Shown: piece by piece, positions 8,924-16,810 of the stretch | Numbering within the stretch: the stretch's first letter is position 1 | Layout of the letters: every line of letters begins with the position of its first letter | Made by a program: the position numbers and the translations under genes | The notes under the pieces: generated by a model | Database searches by the model: none | Told to the model about the DNA's origin: nothing | The model's input: only the letters and a program-made list of their open reading frames with translations | From: Bifidobacterium longum subsp. infantis ATCC 15697 = JCM 1222 = DSM 20088 | Lineage (GTDB): Bacteria > Actinomycetota > Actinomycetes > Actinomycetales > Bifidobacteriaceae | Length of the DNA: 64,000 nucleotides | NCBI RefSeq assembly: GCF_000269965.1 | Contig: NC_017219.1 | Coordinates: 1,984,001 to 2,048,000 of the forward strand | Direction of reading: 5' to 3'

Positions 8924-9379
8924 ATGACCTACATCACCAACCTGTACACCGACCCCTCATGCCGCAGGAACTTAAGCACGTGGTCCAACGGCAGTGGCGT
9001 GAATGTCGAGCACATCGACGGGCACTTCCGCTACACGAATACTGGCAACAATAGCTGGTCGATAATCGACTGGTATAGCTGGCGTGAATTGATGAGACTG
9101 GGCCGTGTCGTGGTCATCGCCTACACGGCCACCAGCGGGCTGAGCGTGGCAGTGGAGAGCGGCATGACACTCGTCTCCGGCACGACCCCATCGGGTGCCG
9201 CATGGACGGCGGCGAAGATCAACAGGGACGGCAACCGCAGCATCTACTGCCGTGGCAGTGGCAGTTTGACGTTGGAGGCCATGGCCGTGTACGAGGGCGA
9301 CGATTGGCCGACCGTCCAACAACTCCTCCCCCGGTTCCCGTGGTTCGACGGAGGCTCGATGCCCCTCCGGAACAATTAG
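8924..9379 (+). CDS. Phage tail appendage protein, paralogue 3
   Basis: 151 residues, shorter than its two neighbours. It starts MTYITNLYTDPSCRRN and ends FDGGSMPLRNN, sharing both termini with the two upstream paralogues while the middle is strongly diverged. Conserved ends with variable centres suggest diversification of a binding surface. It is followed after 26 bases by the membrane-anchored coiled-coil gene. The function, probably host recognition, is inferred from context. Confidence 0.6.
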   Translation: MTYITNLYTDPSCRRNLSTWSNGSGVNVEHIDGHFRYTNTGNNSWSIIDWYSWRELMRLGRVVVIAYTATSGLSVAVESGMTLVSGTTPSGAAWTAAKINRDGNRSIYCRGSGSLTLEAMAVYEGDDWPTVQQLLPRFPWFDGGSMPLRNN

Positions 9380-9405
9380 CGAAAGGAAAGAAGGTCATGA
9401 CCTAG

Positions 9406-9801
9406 ATGACCGAGACGATACCCGTATGGGCAACGATCCTGGTCTCCGTGATCACCACGTGCGGCGGCACGGTCGCCGGATGGATACTGCGCCGCATCGA
9501 CCAGGCGGGCAAACCGGACCCGGCCCTGTCGCAGAGACTCGATCAGGTGGACGCGAGCCTGACCCAGCTCGACCAGCGTCTCGACCCACTGCAGGATGGG
9601 GTGAAAACCATGCTCCTGTGCAAATTGGAGCAGATGCAGCGTGAGATGGTCGACGCTGGCGGTATCGCCGACAACGACCTCAAAACCCGCGCCGAAGGCG
9701 TCTACGCCACCTACCACGCGCTTGGTGGCAACGGGCACGGCACCCAAGTCAATCAGGACATACAGGACGCGCCGATAGCCCCGAGAAAACCACAGGCTTA
9801 G
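9406..9801 (+). CDS. Membrane-anchored coiled-coil phage protein (holin- or spanin-like candidate)
   Basis: 131 residues. One N-terminal membrane segment (about residues 5-25, VWATILVSVITTCGGTVAGW), then a basic RRID stretch and a coiled coil (LSQRLDQVDASLTQLDQRLD), then a soluble tail. It lies directly before the endolysin, so a lysis or membrane-anchoring role is plausible. The upstream ATG-ACC-TAG at 9396 is a two-codon reading frame that sits closer to the purine-rich ribosome-binding site (GAAAGGAAAG) than ATG 9406 does, so translation may involve reinitiation. The stop codon TAG lies inside the base of a terminator stem. Confidence 0.6.
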   Translation: MTETIPVWATILVSVITTCGGTVAGWILRRIDQAGKPDPALSQRLDQVDASLTQLDQRLDPLQDGVKTMLLCKLEQMQREMVDAGGIADNDLKTRAEGVYATYHALGGNGHGTQVNQDIQDAPIAPRKPQA

Positions 9802-9828
9802 CCCCCGCCGACCCCGACGGGGGCTATT
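9799..9828 (+). terminator. Terminator overlapping the stop codon of the preceding gene
   Basis: TAGCCCCCG pairs with CGGGGGCTA around a short loop, followed by TTTC. Confidence 0.75.
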
Positions 9829-9861
9829 TCATGCCCACCCCACACATAGGAAGGAAAACGA

Positions 9862-11094
9862 ATGGGCAGATTCAAAAACAGAAGCAAGCCGCTGCAGGCC
9901 CTCATCGCGGCACTGTTCGCCGTGCTGCTCGCGTGCACGCCGGCGATCGCGATGGCCGACATGGTCGGCATCGACGTGTCCGGCTGGCAGGGCTCGAACG
10001 TGACCTGCACCGCCAGCTACGACTTCGCCGTAGTCAAGGTGTCCCAGGGCGTAGGCTTCGAGAACTCCAGTTGGCGCACGCAGGCCAAGTGCGTGACAGA
10101 CCGGGGCAAGAGCCTCGGCCTGTACCACTACGCCGGCGGCAACAACGCCGAGGCCGAGGCCGACTACTTCGTCGGCCGGGCGCGCGACTACATCGGCAGG
10201 GCCGTGCTCGTGCTCGACTGGGAGTCCTATCAGAACGCCCAGTGGGGCAATTCCGACTGGGTTCGCCGGTTCGTCCAGCGCGTGCACACGCTCACCGGCG
10301 TATGGCCGATGGTGTACGTGCAGGCCAGCGCGCTGGGCCAGATACCCGGCGACGTGCGCGCCAACTGCGGCCTGTGGGTCGCCCAGTACGCCAGCAACGC
10401 GCCCACCGGCTACCAGAGCCGACCGTGGAACTACGCGGTCTACGGCGAGGCCATGCGCCAGTACACCTCCAACGGCTGGATCAGCGGCTACAACGGGCCG
10501 CTCGACCTCAACTACTTCAGAGGCGACGCAAGCCAGTGGCAGGCCTACGCCAACCCCGCCGACGCAGCCAAGCCCGCAACCCCGCCGCAGACCGAGAAGC
10601 CGCCGACCCAGACCATCGACCTACAGGCACTCGCGACCGCCACCATCCGTGGCGACTACGGCAACGGCCAGCAGCGGCGCGACGCGCTCGGCGCGAACTA
10701 CGACAAGGTCATGGCGATCGTCAACCAGCGCCTCGCCGGCACCGCGACCGTAGCGCCGCAGCAGGCCGCGCAGGCCAACACGACCCGCGTGGCCGTCCGC
10801 TCCGGCGACACCATGAGCGGCATCGCCTCGCGCACCGGCCTGTGGCCGCTGTCCAAGTGGAGCGTGCCCAGCGGCAACCTCAACCTGATCTACCCCGGTC
10901 AGGTCGTCACCTACAACGGCGGCGGCAGCGTCGCCACCGGCAGCAACGCCCCACCGTCCCGTACCGTGACCGTCCGCGCAGGCGACACCCTCAGCGGCAT
11001 CGCGGCACGGCTCGGCATCGGCTACACGCAGCTCACCGGCTATCGCAGCGGCAACCCCAACGTGATCTACCCCGGCGAAGTGCTGCGCTACTGA
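9862..11094 (+). CDS. Phage endolysin: signal peptide, GH25 muramidase, CW_7-like motif, two LysM
   Basis: 410 residues. A signal peptide (about 1-32; basic start, hydrophobic core, AMA cleavage site) implies host-mediated export. The GH25 lysozyme domain (about 34-220) shows D38 in IDVSGWQ, the catalytic D119-W-E121 pair and DLNYF near 215. Residues 252-293 (IRGDYGNGQQRRDALGANYD) resemble the Cpl-7/CW_7 cell-wall-binding motif, and two LysM domains follow (about 308-351 and 367-410, each with SGDT/AGDT and NxxxIYPG). The enzyme cuts the N-acetylmuramic acid-GlcNAc bond of peptidoglycan for lysis. AAGGAAAA precedes the ATG. The holin-like gene follows. Confidence 0.93.
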   Translation: MGRFKNRSKPLQALIAALFAVLLACTPAIAMADMVGIDVSGWQGSNVTCTASYDFAVVKVSQGVGFENSSWRTQAKCVTDRGKSLGLYHYAGGNNAEAEADYFVGRARDYIGRAVLVLDWESYQNAQWGNSDWVRRFVQRVHTLTGVWPMVYVQASALGQIPGDVRANCGLWVAQYASNAPTGYQSRPWNYAVYGEAMRQYTSNGWISGYNGPLDLNYFRGDASQWQAYANPADAAKPATPPQTEKPPTQTIDLQALATATIRGDYGNGQQRRDALGANYDKVMAIVNQRLAGTATVAPQQAAQANTTRVAVRSGDTMSGIASRTGLWPLSKWSVPSGNLNLIYPGQVVTYNGGGSVATGSNAPPSRTVTVRAGDTLSGIAARLGIGYTQLTGYRSGNPNVIYPGEVLRY

Positions 11095-11105
11095 TAACCC
11101 GACCT

Positions 11106-11147
11106 ACCTAGGAACCCTGCACCCGACACCGGGCGAGGTTCCTAGGT
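11106..11147. other. Perfect 11-bp inverted repeat between endolysin and holin
   Basis: ACCTAGGAACC and GGTTCCTAGGT flank a 20-base loop that can itself fold (CACCCG/CGGGCG). There is no T-run, so it may be a processing or regulatory hairpin rather than a terminator. Confidence 0.5.
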
Positions 11148-11172
11148 TCCAAATCACAGAATCGAGGACAAT

Positions 11173-11438
11173 ATGACCGACGAAAACACCGAACTGAAGA
11201 CCGCCGGCAGCAGCCGACCGTGCCCGATTGGCTGCTGCCGAACCGAGCCTATGACGTGCTCAAATGGCTCGCGCTGATCGTGCTGCCGGCCATCGGCGTG
11301 CTCGTGCAGACCCTCGGCCCCGTATGGGGCTGGACATGGGCCGATCAGGCCGCGACGACCATCAACGCCGTCGCCCTGGCCATCGGCGTCGTCATCGGCG
11401 CAAGCACCCTCAAGGCCAAGGCATCCAAAACCGAATAA
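11173..11438 (+). pseudogene. Holin, apparently frameshifted near its 5' end
   Basis: ATG 11173 has a good ribosome-binding site (GAGGA) but its frame stops after 34 codons. The holin body is in another frame from 11220 (GTG): VPDWLLPNRAYDVLKW, then two membrane helices (about WLALIVLPAIGVLVQTLGPVWGW and INAVALAIGVVIGAST) and a basic tail (KAKASK). One base missing near 11218-11220 would join MTDENTELKT... to the body. The alternative is initiation at GTG 11220, giving 72 residues, but no ribosome-binding site is visible there. Two-helix holins open the membrane for the endolysin. It lies last in the prophage. Confidence 0.65.
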
Positions 11439-11447
11439 CCATAAAAA

Positions 11448-11493
11448 CACCGCCCCTCCATCCGGCATAACGCTGGACGGAGGGGCGGTTTTC
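11448..11493 (+). terminator. Terminator at the prophage end
   Basis: Long stem ACCGCCCCTCC / GGAGGGGCGGT followed by TTTTC, nine bases after the holin stop. Confidence 0.85.
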
Positions 11494-11524
11494 ACGTTTT
11501 GGGAGTAGCTTTCCGAGGCTCATT

Positions 11525-11548
11525 TTTTGCCCACATTTTGCCCACATT
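11525..11548. repeat. Two tandem 11-bp repeats next to the tRNA
   Basis: TTTTGCCCACA occurs twice head to tail, followed by several GGGAAT copies (11550-11590). The position between the prophage end and the tRNA suggests integrase arm-site sequence; this is an inference. Confidence 0.45.
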
Positions 11549-11591
11549 ATTCCGGGAAACCGAGGGAATACGAGGGAATCACCGGGAATAG

Positions 11592-11635
11592 AAAAAGCCG
11601 CTCAGCCCTACTCTCGCAAGGCAAAACGGCTATTT
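11592..11635 (-). terminator. Terminator downstream of tRNA-Leu
   Basis: On the minus strand AGCCG and CGGCT pair around a folded loop, followed by TTTTTC, about 20 bases past the tRNA 3' end. Confidence 0.55.
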
Positions 11636-11653
11636 TCCACAGTCTAGCGAAGG

Positions 11654-11732
11654 TGCCTCCGGTGGGACTCGAACCCACAAGCCGAAGCGATCGATTTTAA
11701 GTCGACTGCGTATACCATTTCGCCACGGAGGC
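11654..11732 (-). tRNA. tRNA-Leu (anticodon UAA), probable prophage attachment site
   Basis: Read on the minus strand: acceptor GCCTCCG pairs with CGGAGGC, the D arm is GCG/CGC, the anticodon loop is CTTAAAA (UAA), a variable arm CGCTTCGGCTT follows, and the T arm is GTGGG-TTCGAGT-CCCAC. The discriminator base is A and CCA is not fully encoded. The prophage lies directly beyond the 3' end, the typical place for a phage integrase target; the second copy of the core would lie outside the window. Confidence 0.9.
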
Positions 11733-11891
11733 CAACTTTTCTATTATAAGCTATCTCCTGCCCTGAGCGTTGCTTGCGGGTTGCTGCACTTCGTGCAGCC
11801 GTCGCGGCATAGCCGCTCCCTTCGCCTACAAACCGCCCAGTGTGCTGTTTGTAGCAGCCGGTAGCGATAGCGTCGCCGGCGTCGCATATAA

Positions 11892-11918
11892 AGCAAACAG
11901 CCCAGTGGGCTGTTTGCT
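11892..11918 (-). terminator. Strong hairpin terminator downstream of ppx
   Basis: Thirteen base pairs, AGCAAACAGCCCA / TGGGCTGTTTGCT, with a minimal loop; on the minus strand TTTATAT follows. It belongs to a repeat family also seen at 11822-11850 and at the 3' end of mfd (16808-16835). Confidence 0.75.
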
Positions 11919-11955
11919 GAACGACTCAGCCCACTGGGGGTACTTACCACTTACG

Positions 11956-12957
11956 CTATTGAGCCAGCAACCGGCGACCATAATCGAGCACAATGCCGTC
12001 CAGCAGCCCGTGCTCGCTGGCGACGAACGAATCGATGGCTTCACCATGATCGGCCTTGGCGGCTTCGCTGACACGCGCCAGCACACGGCTCCACACCACA
12101 GCGCCGCCGCCGACCACATCGATACGGCCGGGGTGGATGGTCTTGTATTCGCGGCGCTCGGCGCGCGTCATCCTAAGGAACTTGTCGTCCACGGCATAGG
12201 CGTCTTCAAAGCTCAACCGATGCCCGTCGACCACGGTGTGATCGTATTCCTTCAATCCCATGGCCAAGGCGGTCATCGTGGTCACCGTGCCGGACACGCC
12301 GATGATGGTACGGGCCTTGCCTGCGTCCACGGTGCGGAAGGCCTCATCGATATGTTCATCGACGTCCGCAACGGCCTCATCGATCTGTGTCTGGGTCGGC
12401 GGATCGTTGGTCAGATGACGTTCGGTCATGCGCACGGAACCGATGTTCATGGAAAACGCGCCCTGAACCTGGGTAGTGGGCGCACTGACGCCGTCGCCAC
12501 CGATGACCAGCTCGGTGGACCCGCCGCCGAGGTCAACCACCAGATAGGGGGCGGGCAGATCGTCGCGATTGACCACGGAAGTGGCGCCGAGGAAGCTCAG
12601 GTCGGCTTCTTCAGTGCCGGGAATGACTTCGGGGCGCACGCCGAGGATACGTTCGATCTCATCCTCGAACTCCTCACGGTTTTCCGCGTCACGAGTGGCG
12701 GAGGTGGCAACGAAACGCAGACCGTCGATGGGATGCTCGGCAATCACACCGGCGAATTCCCGAGCGGCCACATAGGCGCGTTCCAACGCTTCGTCGGCAA
12801 AACGATGGGTCTTGTCCACATCCTGACCAAGGCGGATCACACGCAGGATGCGCGGCACCACCTCATGCATGCCATCGGCATCGACACGTGCGATCTTCAG
12901 TCGAATGGAGTTCGTGCCGCAATCAATGCCGGCGACGGTTACGGATTCCTTGCTCAT
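11956..12957 (-). CDS. ppx: Exopolyphosphatase / pppGpp phosphohydrolase family (Ppx/GppA)
   Basis: 333 residues. The N-terminal phosphate-binding loop (AGIDCGTNSIRL), the second ATPase-fold motif (VVDLGGGSTELV) and SGTVTTMTAL identify the ASKHA-type Ppx/GppA family, which releases phosphate from inorganic polyphosphate or pppGpp in the cytoplasm. The length matches the short actinobacterial Ppx lacking the C-terminal HD domain. It is last in the order eno-ftsB-DUF501-ppx, the same as in Mycobacterium (eno to ppx2). ATG 12957 is preceded by AAGGAG-like sequence (cgaggagaaggc). Polyphosphate and pppGpp substrates cannot be told apart here. Confidence 0.9.
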   Translation of the reverse strand: MSKESVTVAGIDCGTNSIRLKIARVDADGMHEVVPRILRVIRLGQDVDKTHRFADEALERAYVAAREFAGVIAEHPIDGLRFVATSATRDAENREEFEDEIERILGVRPEVIPGTEEADLSFLGATSVVNRDDLPAPYLVVDLGGGSTELVIGGDGVSAPTTQVQGAFSMNIGSVRMTERHLTNDPPTQTQIDEAVADVDEHIDEAFRTVDAGKARTIIGVSGTVTTMTALAMGLKEYDHTVVDGHRLSFEDAYAVDDKFLRMTRAERREYKTIHPGRIDVVGGGAVVWSRVLARVSEAAKADHGEAIDSFVASEHGLLDGIVLDYGRRLLAQ

Positions 12958-13019
12958 TGCCTTCTCCTCGTATCCCTTAGTGCGTATGAATGGGCTGTTC
13001 GCGGTGGCTCATCTGTTGA

Positions 13020-13586
13020 TCAATCGTCCAGTGTGCAACGGCAGACGGTCGGATCGAACTCGTCTTTGACACGTTCCAGCACCAAATCGCCAATGGGGTT
13101 GGCACCCGGTCCCATAACCAGGGATTGGGCCAGCAGAGCGTGCAGGCACTTGACGCGCACTGGCATGCCGCCGGCCGAAATGCCTTCAATATGCTTCTCA
13201 CTGTCGCCAAGACGTCCTGCCAGTTCGTGGCGGAATGCCAGATACAGATTATGGGCCTGCTCATATGCGGCCTTGAGCTCCTCATCAGCGGCCAGCATAT
13301 CGTTGTATTGCTGCATCACGCCGGCGGCCTCGACATGGGAGGCAGCCTTGACGGCTTCCGGACCGGTCAGATAGCACGTGGTGGGGAAAGGGATTCCGCC
13401 GGGCAACACCGGGCGGGTGATTACGGCAAGTGGCCTACCGCAGACGCATCGCGCTCCCACGGCGACCATGCCGCGCGGGTATCGGCCGAGCTGACGCTGC
13501 ACCAGGTCGATGTCATGGTCGTTGGCGGGCTCGGCAAGCATGGTGTCGACAAGGGCCTTGGCCTTGGCGGCGATATCGATGGTCAC
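13020..13586 (-). CDS. DUF501 family protein
   Basis: 188 residues with the family features CVCGRPLAVITRP, PFPTTCYLTGP and VKCLHALLAQSL. DUF501 proteins lie between the divisome gene ftsB/divIC and ppx in actinobacteria. Their function is unknown. Four Cys and two His in conserved-looking positions hint at metal binding, but this is not established. The start overlaps the stop of ftsB by four bases, suggesting translational coupling, and ppx starts 62 bases downstream. Confidence 0.85.
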   Translation of the reverse strand: MTIDIAAKAKALVDTMLAEPANDHDIDLVQRQLGRYPRGMVAVGARCVCGRPLAVITRPVLPGGIPFPTTCYLTGPEAVKAASHVEAAGVMQQYNDMLAADEELKAAYEQAHNLYLAFRHELAGRLGDSEKHIEGISAGGMPVRVKCLHALLAQSLVMGPGANPIGDLVLERVKDEFDPTVCRCTLDD

Positions 13587-14182
13587 TGTTGGGTTCCCTC
13601 CCCTGTGTTCTGTTGGGTGTTCTGATCGGATGGGGTGTTCTGGTCTGACTTATCGGACTGCTTGGATGAGTCGTTGGATGACGAGTCAGAGGAACCGGAA
13701 GTATCGGATTTGCCGGACTCGCTATCGTTCACAGGCTCATCGGCCTTTTTGAGCGAGTAAGACAGTTCGCTGTACCATGGCAGGACTTTTTTGTTGCTGC
13801 TACTGGAATCTTCCGTTTTCTGGGATTCGCTATCGGATCCGGTCACGGCTTCGGGATGCAGCACACGCACGGCCTGTTCTCCCGGGAACACGAAGCCGAG
13901 TCGTTCGCGGGCCTGTGCGGTGATGTACGCTTTGTCATCCCAACGCTTGATGTCGTTCTCCAACTCCTGCTTTTGGGCGATCAGCGAGGCCTCCTCGCGC
14001 TTGAGACCGTTGAGTTCGGCCAGATTCAGGGCATAGGTGTGGAAGGTGGAGACCAGCTGGATGGTGCCGAGTGCGATGATGAACAGGGAGACGAAGAACG
14101 CTATGGGCCCCGCTGACCTTTTTCTCCTGACTTGTGCTTTGCCGGTTTTGCCAGGTTTGCCGGTACGGGACGACTTGCTCAT
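13583..14182 (-). CDS. ftsB: Septum formation initiator, FtsB/DivIC-like
   Basis: 199 residues from ATG 14182; an in-frame ATG at 14206 would add eight residues, and neither has a clear ribosome-binding site. A basic N-terminus (SKSSRTGKPGKTGKAQVRRK) is followed by one membrane helix (about 26-46, PIAFFVSLFIIALGTIQLV), a coiled coil (about 55-80) and the DivIC-type segment AQARERLGFVFPGEQAV. The C-terminal 70 residues are a low-complexity Ser/Asp/Gln tail outside the membrane. FtsB-type proteins bridge the divisome with FtsL and FtsQ. It is coupled to the DUF501 gene by a four-base overlap. Confidence 0.85.
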   Translation of the reverse strand: MSKSSRTGKPGKTGKAQVRRKRSAGPIAFFVSLFIIALGTIQLVSTFHTYALNLAELNGLKREEASLIAQKQELENDIKRWDDKAYITAQARERLGFVFPGEQAVRVLHPEAVTGSDSESQKTEDSSSSNKKVLPWYSELSYSLKKADEPVNDSESGKSDTSGSSDSSSNDSSKQSDKSDQNTPSDQNTQQNTGEGTQQ

Positions 14183-14193
14183 GTCACATGAAA

Positions 14194-14231
14194 ATACCCG
14201 CCGCATTCGACTTGACGAACACGACGGGTAT
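14194..14231 (-). terminator. Terminator between eno and ftsB
   Basis: On the minus strand ATACCCG pairs with CGGGTAT around an 18-24 base loop and is followed by TTTC. It lies just 12 bases before the ftsB ATG, so it could act as a leader hairpin limiting read-through from eno. Confidence 0.6.
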
Positions 14232-14272
14232 CGAGCTTCAGTGGAAACTCACGCCTTTACGGGCGTTTCAGC

Positions 14273-15580
<1,308 letters not shown>

Positions 15581-15660
15581 TTAAAACGGTTGTGTATCTT
15601 GAATGACATTCTTAAGAGTAGTGCGATTTGTGGACGTTGTGAACAACACGCCCAAAATTT

Positions 15661-15678
15661 AGTGTTAGCGCTCACAAT
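15661..15678. promoter_or_regulatory. LacI-family operator candidate upstream of eno
   Basis: GTGTTAGCGCTCACAAT is close to the symmetric TGTTAGCGCTAACA type bound by LacI-family regulators of central carbon metabolism in bifidobacteria (AraQ/MalR-like). It lies about 90 bases before the eno start. The family match comes from memory and symmetry. Confidence 0.55.
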
Positions 15679-15721
15679 GCCAGTGTGCCGCCTGATTGCA
15701 AGGCAGTACGGACGAAATCGC

Positions 15722-16669
15722 TCAGTCGATGTCCTTGCCATTGAGGTAGTCGATTTCACTGTCGGACAATTTCAGTTCGCCGGCTTTGAACGAGTCCTGA
15801 ATCTCCTGCGGGTTTCTGGCCGAGGGAATCGTGAACAGATATTGGTATTGCGCAAGTTCCCACGCGAGCGTGACGCGCTGGTAGGAGCAGTCGTGGGACT
15901 TCGCGACTTCGCGGAACCGGTCGAACAGATGCCCGTTGAACGGGTCAAGGAATCCCCCGAGCGGCGACCAGCAGACGAAAGCCAAACCGAGTTTTTCGCA
16001 GGTTTCCAACGTGTGTTCGGGGTCGCGGTGGACCGGGGAGAACTGGTTCTGGACGGCCACGAGACGATCGCCCAAAATGTTGTGGGCGGTTTCGATGTCT
16101 GTGTTGTCGATTCTGGAGATACCGACCGCTTTGGCCACACCTTCGTCCACGAGCTGCTTGAGTGCGCCCATCTGGTCTTCGTACGGCACCTGCGGATCGT
16201 TGCAGTGCGAGTAGAGCAGATCGAGCGTATCGACACCGAGGCGGCGGGCTGATTCCTTGGCATTGGCGATCATGGTTTCAGGTCGGGCGTCGGCCTGCCA
16301 GCCGTAGTTGCCGTTGCCGTCAAGCGTACGCAGCCAGCCGGTTTTGGTGGCCACGAGCACCTGATCTTTGGGGCCATGCCACGAGTGCAGAGCATCACGG
16401 ACCAGATATTCGCCATAGCCCATATCCTCCGGTTCGCCGGTGCCGGGCGCGCTGGGCAGATAATAGGACCAAGCCGTGTCCAAATAACGGACTCCGGCAT
16501 CGAGCGCGGCATGGATGGTCTCGATTGCCTGATCACGGTTAGAGGGGCGCCCCTCGATGGCGAGCGCCATCGTGCCCATGCCGAGGCGGGGAATCTCATA
16601 GCCGGCAAGTGTTGCCGTGGTCGCGCTCTGGTTCGTACGGTTCGTAGTCGTTTCGCTCATAGCAGTCAC
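15722..16669 (-). CDS. Aldo/keto reductase
   Basis: 315 residues. The AKR tetrad is visible as Asp and Tyr in LDTAWSYY, Lys in VATKTGW and His in LLYSHCND, with the NADPH-binding SPLGGF and IPSARNPQEI segments near the C-terminus. Such TIM-barrel enzymes reduce aldehydes or sugars with NADPH; the substrate is not predictable. GTG 16669 has GGGA close upstream; ATG 16660 is an alternative that removes three residues. It is a single gene between mfd and eno, separated from mfd by a strong hairpin. Confidence 0.88.
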   Translation of the reverse strand: MTAMSETTTNRTNQSATTATLAGYEIPRLGMGTMALAIEGRPSNRDQAIETIHAALDAGVRYLDTAWSYYLPSAPGTGEPEDMGYGEYLVRDALHSWHGPKDQVLVATKTGWLRTLDGNGNYGWQADARPETMIANAKESARRLGVDTLDLLYSHCNDPQVPYEDQMGALKQLVDEGVAKAVGISRIDNTDIETAHNILGDRLVAVQNQFSPVHRDPEHTLETCEKLGLAFVCWSPLGGFLDPFNGHLFDRFREVAKSHDCSYQRVTLAWELAQYQYLFTIPSARNPQEIQDSFKAGELKLSDSEIDYLNGKDID

Positions 16670-16751
16670 TTAATCCCGCTCGCTGGACAGCCGGAACGAT
16701 TCCGTCTGTAGCGAATCATCGTCACAAACGACGGCCCGAAAATATGAATAT

Positions 16752-16778
16752 GGCTCACCGGAGGTTGCCCGGTGAGCC
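16752..16778 (-). terminator. Terminator between mfd and the aldo/keto reductase gene
   Basis: Ten-base-pair perfect stem GGCTCACCGG / CCGGTGAGCC, followed on the minus strand by the AT-rich ATATTCATATTTT. Confidence 0.75.
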
Positions 16779-16810
16779 ATAGCTGGCTCGACTGTCGCCT
16801 CGCACCCCGC

